DNA of 27,310 nucleotides, from positions 1-27,310 of the forward strand of contig CAZOPF010000081.1 of assembly GCA_964581605.1 (NCBI GenBank), read 5' to 3'. Every line of letters begins with the position of its first letter. Positions within the stretch are counted from its first letter, which is position 1. Shown piece after piece: positions 6,879 through 15,219 of this stretch. Below the pieces are notes generated by a model. It saw nothing but the letters and a program-made list of their open reading frames with translations, made no database searches and was not told where the DNA came from. A program made the translations under genes and the position numbers. This DNA comes from CAADGU01 sp964581605. Its GTDB lineage: Bacteria > Chloroflexota > Anaerolineae > Promineifilales > Promineifilaceae.

Positions 6879-9230
6879 ATGGCTAAATTACAACAGCTTT
6901 TGCGCCGGGTAGACCCCGGTTTTTTTGTGGTATTGGCGATAGCGTTCATCGCCATCTGGCCGTTTGTCAGCCGCGCCAGTTTGCCGGTGGAGACGGACGC
7001 GGAACTGCACATTTTCCGCCTGCATGAGTTGGGGCTGCTGGTGCGCGGCGGCGACTATTATCCACGATGGGCACCCAATTTTTATCACGGGTACGGCTAC
7101 CCGATCTTCAACTACTACGCGCCGCTGGCATATTACGTGGGGCTGTTGTTTGAGTTGTGGCCGTTTTGGGATGCGGTCACGGCCGTGAAAGCCGGTTTTA
7201 TGATCGCACTGCTGGCAGCAGCGTTGGGGATGTATGGTTTTGTGCGGGATAACTGGGGGCGGGGGCCGGGTTTTGTGGCGGCGGCGATCTATGTGTATGC
7301 GCCCTATGTGCAATATGTGGACCCTCATGCGCGGGGGGTGCTGCCGGAGTCGCTCAGTCTGGGCATTTTCCCGCTGGCGTTGTGGGCATTGGACAGGTTA
7401 CGCAAAGGAGGCGGGGCGCGGGTGTGGGTGACGGCCGTGCTGCTTACGGCCGCCGTCATTCTCTCCCACAACCTGATGGGGATGCTCTTTTTTGGCCTGC
7501 TGTGTGCCTGGGCCGGGTGGCAGGTGGCAAGTGGCAGGTGGCAAGTGGCAGGTAGCAAATCACCCCCTCACCCCCTCGCCCCCTCACCTCGTCACCCCAT
7601 CATCTTCTCTGCTCTCCTTCTCGGTCTGGGTGTGGCTGCTTTTTTCTGGCTGCCGGTGCTGCTGGAGCGGAACGCAGTGACGTTGCAGACGCTCATCGGG
7701 CAGGGGGGGAATTATGATTTTCATACCCATTTTTTGTCTGTGCAGGAGATGTTGGCGTCGTCATTGCGGCTGGATTGGGGAGCGTCAGAACCGGCGTTTC
7801 GGTTTAATTTGGGGGTGGCACAGTGGGTGATGGCGGTGACGGCCGTTGTGCTGCTACTTTTGCGCCGGGTGCGGCACGGGGCGCAGGTTTTGTTTTTTGT
7901 GCTGGCATTGGCCGGGCTGCTGTTTCTGATGTTACCTGTTTCTGCGCCCATTTGGGAAGCGTTGCCGTTTATGGCTTTTTTCCAGTTTCCCTGGCGGTTG
8001 CTGGGGGCAGCGGCGGCGATGTGCGCCGTGCTGGCCGGGGCGGCGACGGATGGGCTGTTGTGGGCAGGGCAGAAGAGGCAGCGTGTGCAGGAGTGGCTGA
8101 CGGCCGTGCTTGTTTCCTTCACCATCATTCTGGGGTTGCCCATGAGCCAGCCGGCGCCCTGGGGTGATTTTGGCGAGGTGAATACGCTGCGCATGTCGCT
8201 GATTGAAAATACCGGGCGCTGGCTGGGCACAACCTCGACGGCCGATTATGTACCGGTGACGGTGGACGTGGTGCCGGGGCGCAAAGGTGATGTGGTAGGT
8301 GGTGTGGCTGAAGGGAAGCCGATGGATCGGGTGAATTGGGATGTGCTGCCGCCAGGGGCGACTGTGGAGACGCAGATGATACGGCCGTTGCATACGCGCT
8401 ACATCATGGACACCCCCCAAAAGTTATTGTTTCGTCTTTATTTATTTGATTTTCCTGGCTGGCAGGTGCGGGTTGATGGTGAACGGGTGGTAACGGAGTT
8501 GGGGCGACCGGACGGTTTTATCGTGGTGCCCGTCCCGGCGGGGCGGCATGTGATTGATGTGGAATTTGGTAGTACCCCGGCGCGGACAATGGCCCAGGTG
8601 GTCACGGCCGTATCGCTGGCGCTCATGGGCGTGGTGGCCTGGCGATTGCGGCGGCGGGCGGCAGGCAATTCGCCACAAGGGACACTTTTCCCGCCCCGGC
8701 TGGCCCGGCCTGATTGGGTGACGTTGGCAGCGGTGGTGGCGGTCACGGCCGTGAGCATCCTCTTGCTAGAGCCAACCGGCGTTTTGCATCACCATTCGTC
8801 CGGTCTGGTAGCTGAACCGGCGGCGACCAACATGATGGCGGATTTTGGTGAGCAAATTGCCCTCATTGGGTATACGGCGCGGCGGCAAACGGCCGTGCCT
8901 GGCGACATCATTCCCCTGGAACTGTACTGGAAGGCACTCAACCAGCTAGACATTAACTTTCAGGTTTTTGTGCATCTGTTGTCGCCAGATGGGGTGCTGG
9001 TTGCCCAGTCGGACAAGCTCAACCCCGGTGAATTTCCCACCAAACGCTGGCCGCTGGATGCGTATGTGCGTGACGAGCATTATCTGGCGCTGCCGCCCGA
9101 TTTGCCGCCGGGTGAATACCAGGTGACGGTCGGATTGTGGGTGCAGTCGGAAGGCTGGCGGCTGCCCCTGCTGGTAGATGGGGTGCAGGTGGGAGATAAT
9201 GTGGAGTTGTTCACACTAGAGGTAAGGTAA
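6879..9230 (+). CDS. PTPS-related GT-C-like multi-pass membrane protein
   Basis: A 783-residue membrane protein. The first helix (about 14-30) is followed by an external loop with an acidic/His motif (ETDAELHIFRLHEL, 38-51) and then PRWAPNFYHGYGYPIFNYY (62-80). That pattern is typical of the '6-pyruvoyl-tetrahydropterin synthase related' membrane family, despite the name a GT-C/YfhO-like protein linked to surface glycan work. About ten more helices follow to residue 420. A beta-rich region with another pair of helices (about 570-640) and a C-terminal Ig-like domain with PGDIIPLELYWKA come after. Residues 213-240 are encoded by repeat DNA (7517-7599) and form a loop between two helices. No ribosome site precedes the ATG, which is preceded by an inverted repeat. 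Function is inferred from the family only. Confidence 0.75.
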   Translation: MAKLQQLLRRVDPGFFVVLAIAFIAIWPFVSRASLPVETDAELHIFRLHELGLLVRGGDYYPRWAPNFYHGYGYPIFNYYAPLAYYVGLLFELWPFWDAVTAVKAGFMIALLAAALGMYGFVRDNWGRGPGFVAAAIYVYAPYVQYVDPHARGVLPESLSLGIFPLALWALDRLRKGGGARVWVTAVLLTAAVILSHNLMGMLFFGLLCAWAGWQVASGRWQVAGSKSPPHPLAPSPRHPIIFSALLLGLGVAAFFWLPVLLERNAVTLQTLIGQGGNYDFHTHFLSVQEMLASSLRLDWGASEPAFRFNLGVAQWVMAVTAVVLLLLRRVRHGAQVLFFVLALAGLLFLMLPVSAPIWEALPFMAFFQFPWRLLGAAAAMCAVLAGAATDGLLWAGQKRQRVQEWLTAVLVSFTIILGLPMSQPAPWGDFGEVNTLRMSLIENTGRWLGTTSTADYVPVTVDVVPGRKGDVVGGVAEGKPMDRVNWDVLPPGATVETQMIRPLHTRYIMDTPQKLLFRLYLFDFPGWQVRVDGERVVTELGRPDGFIVVPVPAGRHVIDVEFGSTPARTMAQVVTAVSLALMGVVAWRLRRRAAGNSPQGTLFPPRLARPDWVTLAAVVAVTAVSILLLEPTGVLHHHSSGLVAEPAATNMMADFGEQIALIGYTARRQTAVPGDIIPLELYWKALNQLDINFQVFVHLLSPDGVLVAQSDKLNPGEFPTKRWPLDAYVRDEHYLALPPDLPPGEYQVTVGLWVQSEGWRLPLLVDGVQVGDNVELFTLEVR
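7517..7599. repeat. Heptamer plus octamer arrays inside a coding region
   Basis: Six exact-length heptamers (GTGGCAG/GTGGCAA alternating, last GTAGCAA) at 7517-7558 are followed by five octamers of the TCACCCCC type at 7560-7599. The heptamer is the unit used in the spacers at 1549, 4421 and 9274. Here it is translated as WQVASGRWQVAGSKS, then a Pro/His-rich piece, between two transmembrane helices. Confidence 0.93.
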
Positions 9231-9273
9231 GAATGTTCCTAAAGAACGATGCTGCATCTGGTTGCAAAGGCAG

Positions 9274-9320
9274 GTTGCAGGTGGCAAGTAACCTGCCACC
9301 TGCAACTTGCCACCTGCAAC
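9274..9320. repeat. Heptamer array cut by the first assembly gap
   Basis: Two GTKGCAR heptamers (9274-9287) and a short turn are followed by CCTGCCA, CCTGCAA, CTTGCCA and CCTGCAA (9292-9319). The sequence then breaks into N. It is the same family as 1549-1600. The repeat is probably what stopped the assembly. Confidence 0.9.
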
Positions 9321-9420
9321 NNNNNNNNNNNNNNNNNNNNNNNNNNNNNNNNNNNNNNNNNNNNNNNNNNNNNNNNNNNNNNNNNNNNNNNNNNNNNNNN
9401 NNNNNNNNNNNNNNNNNNNN
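9321..9420. other. Assembly gap (100 N)
   Basis: Exactly 100 undetermined bases, probably a placeholder of unknown true size. It removes the start of the RsmD-type gene and the end of a heptamer array. Confidence 0.99.
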
Positions 9421-9969
9421 GTAATTGGCGGTAAGGCAAAAGGTCGTAAGTTAAAACGAGTGCCCGGCGACAGCACCCGGCCGATTATGGATCGGGTGAA
9501 GGAGAGCCTGTTTAACATTCTGGGAGATGTCACCGGGCAGCGCTGGCTGGATTTATTTGCCGGGACGGGGCAGGTGGGCATCGAGGCCTTGAGTCGGGGA
9601 GCGGCCGAAGTGGTATTTGTAGACAAGCTGCGTCCGGCGATTTTGACGATTCAGGACAATTTACGGCATACGCAGCTAACTGAGGGGGCGGAGGTGCGGC
9701 AGATGGATGCGTTTGTCTATTTGCAGCAGTCGGTGGCACGGCCGTTTGACCTGATTTACATTGCCCCGCCGCAGTATAAAGGTATCTGGCTGGAAGTGCT
9801 AAAGGTGGTGGATGCACGGCCGTCTACCTGCCTGAATGAGTCTGGTCTGGTTGTGATACAGATTGACCCTAAAGAGTTGCAACCTGTGGAACTGGCTCAT
9901 TTGGTGCAGACAGACGGCCGTCGGTATGGGAATACCCAGCTTTGTTTTTATGAATACGCTGCCGGGTGA
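9421..9969 (+). CDS. rsmD: RsmD-type 16S rRNA (guanine-N2)-methyltransferase, 5' end missing
   Basis: The visible 182 residues cover nearly all of an RsmD-like class I methyltransferase. E. coli RsmD methylates G966 of 16S rRNA during 30S assembly. Present are the N-terminal IGGKAKGRKLK and STRPIMDRVKESLFNIL, the SAM loop DLFAGTGQVGIEALSRGA and a Rossmann core. Only a start codon and perhaps one or two residues (family pattern MRIIGG) are likely to lie in the gap. The catalytic motif IV is unusual: the family's DPPY is read here as APPQY in DLIYIAPPQYKG, so the first acidic residue is missing. This may be a lineage variant, or the enzyme may have altered activity. The stop is followed 3 bases later by the convergent peptidase gene. 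Confidence 0.85.
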   Translation, partial: VIGGKAKGRKLKRVPGDSTRPIMDRVKESLFNILGDVTGQRWLDLFAGTGQVGIEALSRGAAEVVFVDKLRPAILTIQDNLRHTQLTEGAEVRQMDAFVYLQQSVARPFDLIYIAPPQYKGIWLEVLKVVDARPSTCLNESGLVVIQIDPKELQPVELAHLVQTDGRRYGNTQLCFYEYAAG

Positions 9970-9972
9970 TGA

Positions 9973-11106
9973 CTATGCTTTGGTAACATACCAGGCGGCC
10001 ACATACCCCTGGCGGCCGTCGGCCAACTGCACTTGTAGCCACTGCCCCTGCACGCCGATTTTGCTGGCCGGTGTGCCACCTTCGACCACCTGTAATACGG
10101 TACCTTTGGTCAGGTAAGCAATAAAGGTATCGTCTCCAACGCGGGGCGCCGACCGGAAAGAGACACTGTCGCTGGTTGTTTTGACGGTTAATTTGGTTGC
10201 CGGTTGAGCGGGTGTTGCTGGCGCGGGGGCCGCAGGTGGGGGGGTAACGGCCGTTTCCTGCACAAACCAGGCGGCCACATACCCTTCGCTGCCACCCGGC
10301 TCCCGCACTTTCATCCATTCCCCTTGTTTGCCAATTTTGGGGCGTGCCTGAGAGGGTAGATCGAGAACGGTGAGAACGGCCGTAACCGACACCGACTTGA
10401 TCACATTACCCGGATCAATGGCCGGTTGGCGGCGCAGCGTCAATTCAGTTGTTGGTTTTACAGCCATCGGCTTGTCATCACCGGGGGCGGGCTTTGCCGG
10501 TGCAGGTGGGGCAGAAGGGGTGGGCGGAGTGGCTGGAGCGGCCGGTTTAGCCTCATCCTTGGGCAGTTCGCCCTTTCCGTGCCAGATGGCCGCCTGGATA
10601 ATTTCTTCCGGTTTCTTGCTGCCAAACCCATAGCGGCCGACCAGTGTGGTGGGCGCGCCTTGCTTCTGCCAGGGGTCCCACATCTGGTAATCATTGCCAT
10701 CTTTTTTGATGAGAACAACCCAATGCCCGTCTTCATCTTCAAAGGCGCGGTCTTCTTCGCGGTCTACCTGCACCACCACCAACGAACCGGCGGTCAGCCC
10801 CATATCAATGTCGGCCATGGGTGCGGGGATGGGATTCTTACATTCCACATATTTTTGCCGCTTAACCCCTAACGCCGGGAATTGGCTCGGCACCATCGCC
10901 GATTTGATCCACGCGCCGCTAAAACCACCACTGGCCACCATTTTCTGGTTGAGCGTCTGGGGCGTTTCGTCCGCACCAAAGTGGTTCATCACCATCGTCA
11001 GGCTGGTGAGCAAACAGCCTACCATGCCAATGGTCATATTTTGGTCTGTGCCAATTTTGATGTCCTTCCAGCGGGGATCGTTCTGATAATACTGTGTTTC
11101 TGCCAT
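9973..11106 (-). CDS. C39-like cysteine peptidase with two SH3b domains
   Basis: A 377-residue protein. Residues 1-180 are a papain-like C39-type domain: YYQNDPRW at the N terminus, the catalytic cysteine C31 in TIGMVGCLLTSLTMV, histidine H128 in DGHWVVLI and aspartate D144 in MWDPW. A Pro/Ala-rich linker (about 186-215) leads to SH3b domains at about 218-283 and 305-374. Both end in GYVAAW(F/Y)V, which suggests an internal duplication. SH3b modules usually bind cell-wall peptides, yet no signal peptide or membrane helix is visible, so export would need another route or the protein acts inside. ATG 11106 has GGAGG upstream. The longer in-frame start at 11160 runs into repeat DNA and is unlikely. 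Cell-wall hydrolase is possible; the substrate is unknown. Confidence 0.8.
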   Translation of the reverse strand: MAETQYYQNDPRWKDIKIGTDQNMTIGMVGCLLTSLTMVMNHFGADETPQTLNQKMVASGGFSGAWIKSAMVPSQFPALGVKRQKYVECKNPIPAPMADIDMGLTAGSLVVVQVDREEDRAFEDEDGHWVVLIKKDGNDYQMWDPWQKQGAPTTLVGRYGFGSKKPEEIIQAAIWHGKGELPKDEAKPAAPATPPTPSAPPAPAKPAPGDDKPMAVKPTTELTLRRQPAIDPGNVIKSVSVTAVLTVLDLPSQARPKIGKQGEWMKVREPGGSEGYVAAWFVQETAVTPPPAAPAPATPAQPATKLTVKTTSDSVSFRSAPRVGDDTFIAYLTKGTVLQVVEGGTPASKIGVQGQWLQVQLADGRQGYVAAWYVTKA

Positions 11107-11132
11107 TTTTGAGATACCTCCAATTGTGAGTT

Positions 11133-11180
11133 GAGATTGGAGATTGGAGTTTGAAGACAAATCTCCAATCTCTCATCTCT
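11133..11180. repeat. GAGATTG heptamer array with complementary half
   Basis: GAGATTG, GAGATTG and GAGTTTG (11133-11153) are followed by a short turn and complementary ATCTCCAATCTCTCATCTCT (11161-11180). It lies just upstream of the peptidase ribosome site. The spacer from here to 11427 shows no gene I can support. Confidence 0.88.
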
Positions 11181-11427
11181 TATTTTTTGTAATTTGTACT
11201 GCTGGGGTGAAAACTGAGTGGAAGTATAAAAAACAGGATGCGCCTCGCCTATCCCTCTTTAGTACAGCCGTTTCCCTCAATCCAATTACCGACCATCAGC
11301 CTATCTCAGCCCTTTTGCCGCGCCAGTTTGCGGCATACGGCCGTAGCTGGTTTTTCTCCCGCCTCCACTCTGCTCGCCGGCAACTGCTGACAAAAGCGGC
11401 AACTGTGTGCAATTCCATTGTAAACAC

Positions 11428-11844
11428 TTATTTCACGAGCAAAACAGGGCACTGTGCCAGAATGCTCACCTTATGGCTGATGGTGCCCCATCCTTCATCT
11501 GGGTGCTGCCAATCAATTTTGTGAGAACTCATAACAATCAAGTCCACCTCCTGAGCGGCCGCGAACCGCAAAATTTCTTCGACACGATGGCCAATGATGA
11601 TATGGGCTGTGGGCGAGATAGCTGCATCCGGGAAAGAAGCCACCAGTATGGCCATCTTTTCATTGGCTTCTGTTTCAAGGTTCTCATAGAAGTCTTGAAA
11701 ATCTTCCAGGGTGCCGCTAATTTGTTTTATAACATGCAGCAGGCTGACACGGCCGTTGCCCCACTGCGCCATGTCTAAGGCCACCCCTAATGCCTGCCGG
11801 TTACGTTCGGAAAAATCTACCGGAACCAAAATATGCTGATACAT
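11428..11844 (-). CDS. Universal stress protein (UspA family)
   Basis: A 138-residue UspA-fold protein starting MYQHILVPVDFSERNRQAL, the classic first strand and helix. The C-terminal strand AQCPVLLVK is also typical. Residues that bind ATP in many family members (a G-x2-G-x9-G-S/T pattern) are replaced by SSHKIDWQHPDEGWGTIS, so ATP binding is doubtful. Such proteins help cells survive starvation or oxidative stress by means that are poorly known. ATG 11844 follows AGGAGG by four bases. A GTG at 11859 would lie inside or before that site. It is the last gene of the run TPR protein, nucleotidyltransferase, Usp, and follows the nucleotidyltransferase by 18 bases. Confidence 0.9.
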   Translation of the reverse strand: MYQHILVPVDFSERNRQALGVALDMAQWGNGRVSLLHVIKQISGTLEDFQDFYENLETEANEKMAILVASFPDAAISPTAHIIIGHRVEEILRFAAAQEVDLIVMSSHKIDWQHPDEGWGTISHKVSILAQCPVLLVK

Positions 11845-11862
11845 CACGCCTCCTATCACAGA

Positions 11863-13269
11863 TTATGAATAAACGTGCCGGCCTTCCAGCACTGTTCCAT
11901 CTGGAATCAACATTTGCTGCTCCCGCTTGTTTTCTATGATAACTTCACCACGACAGATAACACCCCGGCCAAAACACACATCCCCTTGCAGTTCAAACCG
12001 CGTGCATTGTGCCAGGGAAGGGGCGCCGTAGGGGAATCGGGCATCTATATCAGAGACGAACTTGAAGTACCGGGGATCCAGGTTAACGACAAAATGGTGC
12101 ATCTGACGGCCGCTCCTGAGGACCACCCGAAAATCCCCGGTTAGCTCATACGCATCCGAACGAACAGCTAACAATTCATTCGTTGTTTTCACAGGCGCAA
12201 AGCGATCTCGACCCACCCGAATAGCTTGCGCACCCTGAAAAATGGCAATCGCTGATCCCATGGCGGTTTCGAGTTGGTATACGGCCGTTGAACGGGCATC
12301 ACGCGGATCAACAGTTTTGCGATTGCGAATAAGCGGCAGCCCCAACTGATACCCTTGCTCTTGCATTACCTGGTGCAAGGTTGGCAGATGAAACCATAGA
12401 TTATTGGTATTGAAATAGCGGTAACGGCCGATATCTTGAAAAGCATCCTGATCCTCTTCCGGGCATTGGGCAGATTCGCGCAAAATCAATTGGCCACCAG
12501 GGTATTGTGCCAGATGCCCACCTTTTCGATCCATTTCCGTGCGGTCGGCCACTTCCATCATAAATGGTATCTGCCCACTGGCAAAGTACCCCAGAATACG
12601 CTGGTCAATAACGGCACCCAGGTTATCAGCATTAGAAACAAAGGCATATTCATAACCATTTGCCAGCAATGCCGCCAATGTGCCGCTGGTCACAAGCGCT
12701 GTATAAATATCTCCATGCCCAGGTGGGCACCATTCCAAAGCTGGATTTTGGGGCCAGGTAGCGGGGGTCAGATCAAATTGATTAATTTTGGGTGCTTTGT
12801 GTTGTAGAAAAGTCTGCGGTAGACCTCGCTCTAACTCAGGATAACGACATAAGATGGTACGCGCATCGGTCTGGGTGCTAAAGCTATCCATCAGAATGAG
12901 GGGCACGGCCGAAACTATAGACTGCCGGGCAATAATGTCCAGAAAGGAAAGCCCCTCTTTTACCATTAGCAGTGATTTAGCTTTTTCCAGCCCCATGCCA
13001 GTACCCAGGCCACCATTTAGTTTGATAACGACCGTGCGTGGCATCGCTGCTTCCCCAGCCGACCTCAATACATCTGAAAATGTTTCAGCATTGGCTAAAA
13101 CTGGCACAGGTTCAATCTCTGCTTCTGGGATTAAACCCGTCATACCGGCCGCCAACTGCTCGTAATACCTGGCAAACGTGCGGATAAAAATATCAGGTAA
13201 ACCTTCAGCCTTCATTCTGGCTGCGAACGGCTGGAACTGTTGGCTAAAGTGTACGGCATCGGACGACAT
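11863..13269 (-). CDS. UTP--glucose-1-phosphate uridylyltransferase, UDPGP family
   Basis: A 468-residue nucleotidyltransferase of the eukaryotic-type UDPGP family, not the bacterial GalU type. The nucleotide loop VIKLNGGLGTGMGLEKAKS spans 81-99. The uridine/sugar motifs WCPPGHGD (178-185) and FVSNADNLGA (208-217) follow, and a C-terminal left-handed beta-helix region is expected. The reaction is UTP plus glucose-1-phosphate to UDP-glucose and pyrophosphate, supplying glycan or trehalose synthesis. Relatives use other sugar phosphates, so the substrate is probable rather than certain. ATG 13269 has GGAG five bases upstream. A GTG at 13305 would add 12 residues without support. It follows the TPR gene by 47 bases and precedes the Usp gene. 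Confidence 0.9.
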   Translation of the reverse strand: MSSDAVHFSQQFQPFAARMKAEGLPDIFIRTFARYYEQLAAGMTGLIPEAEIEPVPVLANAETFSDVLRSAGEAAMPRTVVIKLNGGLGTGMGLEKAKSLLMVKEGLSFLDIIARQSIVSAVPLILMDSFSTQTDARTILCRYPELERGLPQTFLQHKAPKINQFDLTPATWPQNPALEWCPPGHGDIYTALVTSGTLAALLANGYEYAFVSNADNLGAVIDQRILGYFASGQIPFMMEVADRTEMDRKGGHLAQYPGGQLILRESAQCPEEDQDAFQDIGRYRYFNTNNLWFHLPTLHQVMQEQGYQLGLPLIRNRKTVDPRDARSTAVYQLETAMGSAIAIFQGAQAIRVGRDRFAPVKTTNELLAVRSDAYELTGDFRVVLRSGRQMHHFVVNLDPRYFKFVSDIDARFPYGAPSLAQCTRFELQGDVCFGRGVICRGEVIIENKREQQMLIPDGTVLEGRHVYS

Positions 13270-13316
13270 AAACGCTCCATATAGCGGGCGATTTTGAATA
13301 ATCACCCACCAACTTG

Positions 13317-13847
13317 TTATTCCTCAAGGCGTAGTTGGTTTTCTTTCTGACTTAGCTGATTGATTAAACGTTGGGCATCCCGATCATGTGGATTTACCTG
13401 CAACGCACGCTGAAACCAGGTGATGGCCTGCTCAGTTTCGCGCCGATCCCGGTAAACCAGCCCAATATTATAAGCAACATGGGGGGCAAGGGGGTCAAGC
13501 GTCACTGCTTGTTGGAAGGCCGCAATCGCTTTTTGCTGATCTGCATCTTCCGCCAATACCGGATTTCCCAGGTAAGCCGCTCCCAGGTTTGTCCAATAAG
13601 CGGCATTTTCAGGGTAAATGGCTGTGAGAGCCTCCAAAATAGGAACGGCTTGCCGAAACTTGTTGGTGAGAATATAAGCACTGCTGAGGTTAACGGCCGC
13701 ATCTGCATGGTCTGGCTCAAGTTCATACGCTTTTTGCAGTAGTGGTAATGCTTGCGTAGGCTTTCCTTCGTGTAACAATTTTGTACCACGGCTGAAATAA
13801 GCCTCAAATAGGCTTTCCGCCGGTTTATACTTCTTAGACATGCTCAT
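13317..13847 (-). CDS. TPR-repeat protein
   Basis: A 176-residue protein built from about four tetratricopeptide repeats spanning residues 15-165. Typical helix pairs such as GKPTQALPLLQKAYELEPD, NLGAAYLGN and AYNIGLVYRDRRETEQA are clear. No signal peptide, membrane helix or catalytic part is visible. TPR proteins serve as scaffolds, and no partner can be named. It is the first gene of the minus-strand run with the UDPGP enzyme and the Usp protein. The start could be ATG 13847 or ATG 13841, and neither has a clear ribosome site. The 3' half of the upstream spacer carries the promoter of the divergent recombinase gene. Confidence 0.85.
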   Translation of the reverse strand: MSMSKKYKPAESLFEAYFSRGTKLLHEGKPTQALPLLQKAYELEPDHADAAVNLSSAYILTNKFRQAVPILEALTAIYPENAAYWTNLGAAYLGNPVLAEDADQQKAIAAFQQAVTLDPLAPHVAYNIGLVYRDRRETEQAITWFQRALQVNPHDRDAQRLINQLSQKENQLRLEE

Positions 13848-14004
13848 ATTTTGTTATTCAAATCTCAACTAAACTTATCGGATTTTGTTATCTATCGCGG
13901 TCTATGCTATCACGATACAGTCATTAAATCATCTTTGAATCTCAGCCACCAAATGGGTGAAAATTCGTATAGCCGCCAATTTCGTATTTTATGTTGATTC
14001 ATAT

Positions 14005-14033
14005 TTGATCTTATGCAAAGTAATTGCTATAAT
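14005..14033 (+). promoter_or_regulatory. Sigma70-type promoter for the tyrosine recombinase
   Basis: TTGATC at 14005-14010 is followed after exactly 17 bases by TATAAT at 14028-14033, which also carries an upstream TG (TGCTATAAT). It is the best promoter in the window. Transcription should start near 14040 and give a leader of about 210 bases. The whole 13848-14251 spacer is AT-rich and holds no other gene I can see. Confidence 0.75.
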
Positions 14034-14251
14034 GCTCGTAGATTTAACTAACATAATCTTGGATTACAGTCGGCCTGATAACATAATCCGCTGTTTGAAG
14101 GTATCTGCATCGGCGTTAATGTAATCATAAGATAATAGTTACCGCATCAAACTACAAATAGCACTCATTTGGTGATTCAACCCGCCAGAATTACTGTACG
14201 GATACGCAGTATTTAATGGTTAGCTTGTGTATTCGTAAGGAGTTGCAGGGG

Positions 14252-15178
14252 ATGGATGAACAGTTACTTGCCTTTCTGGATTACTTGCAGGAAGAGTATA
14301 ACTATTCCAATAACACAACCGCTGCTTATAAGAACGACCTCAATCAGTTCACAAATTTCTTGCATAACGGCCGTTATGGTAACACCGGTACCTGGAATGA
14401 TGTTACACCAGAAATCGTTTATGAGTATGTCGAATTTATGAAAACGCAGCCGTATGCGTCTTCTTCGGTAGCCCGGAAAGTTGCCGCCGTCAAATCTTTT
14501 TTCAACTATCTGCATGAACATGATGAGATTGAGGAAAACCCGGCAACCCAGGTTGATTCTCCAAAAGTCAAAAAACGGCTACCGCAAACGTTAACTTTTA
14601 CCGAAGTAGACCGTTTACTGGCGGCGCCAGCCCAAAAAAGAACGCCTAAAAACCTACGGGATACAGCCCTTCTAAACATATTGTATTCAACAGGAATGCG
14701 GGTGACAGAAGTGGTTTCTTTACAGGTTGAGGATATTGACCTGGACAATGCGGTACTCTCTTGCCCCGGTAAGGAAGATAGCAGTCGTGAATTGCCGTTT
14801 GATGCCCATACGCGGCAGATATTAGCAATGTACCTGGATGAGGGACGGCCATATCTGGTAAAAGATAAAGAAGAAAAAGCATTATTCCTCAACCATCGCG
14901 GGCAGCAATTAACGAGGCAAGGGTTATGGCTCATCATCAAAGCGTACGCAAAACAGGCAGATTTAAGAACATCTGTAACACCCCATACACTCCGGCACAG
15001 TTTTGCCGCTCACAAACTGCATAGCGGCTCAGATCTACAAGAAGTACAAAAACTTTTAGGACACGCCAATATCTCCACCACACAGATTTATACCCATTTG
15101 GGTGAAAATGGGATGGAAGAAGAAGAGGAAGAAACAGATATTTATTTTGAAGATGTGGTGGTCGTCACTGCCCCATAG
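14252..15178 (+). CDS. Tyrosine recombinase, XerC/XerD type
   Basis: A 308-residue site-specific recombinase. The N-terminal SAM-like core-binding domain (about 1-100) precedes a complete catalytic domain with R150 (STGMRVTE), K174 (CPGKED), H245 and R248 (PHTLRHSFAAH), H271 (LLGHANIS) and the nucleophile Y280 (TQIYTHL). XerC/D act at dif sites to resolve chromosome dimers. Similar enzymes also serve integrons and mobile elements. Size and spacing fit housekeeping Xer, but a 28-residue acidic tail follows the nucleophile (six glutamates at 289-294, ending VVVVTAP), longer than in typical XerD. ATG 14252 has AAGGAG nine bases upstream. It is followed by purine nucleoside phosphorylase with a 41-base gap. 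No att or dif site was identified. Confidence 0.92.
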   Translation: MDEQLLAFLDYLQEEYNYSNNTTAAYKNDLNQFTNFLHNGRYGNTGTWNDVTPEIVYEYVEFMKTQPYASSSVARKVAAVKSFFNYLHEHDEIEENPATQVDSPKVKKRLPQTLTFTEVDRLLAAPAQKRTPKNLRDTALLNILYSTGMRVTEVVSLQVEDIDLDNAVLSCPGKEDSSRELPFDAHTRQILAMYLDEGRPYLVKDKEEKALFLNHRGQQLTRQGLWLIIKAYAKQADLRTSVTPHTLRHSFAAHKLHSGSDLQEVQKLLGHANISTTQIYTHLGENGMEEEEEETDIYFEDVVVVTAP

Positions 15179-15219
15179 GCTGTTTGCCTCTGTTGCCTGA
15201 TAACCCGGTTTGAAGACCT

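Noticed and set aside
9307..9420. Open frames running through the N stretch
   Set aside because: Translation through undetermined bases is not evidence; only the part after 9420 was used.
11181..11427. Plus-strand ORF in the spacer before the Usp gene
   Set aside because: No ribosome site, no recognisable domain, and the frame runs into the opposite-strand Usp gene.
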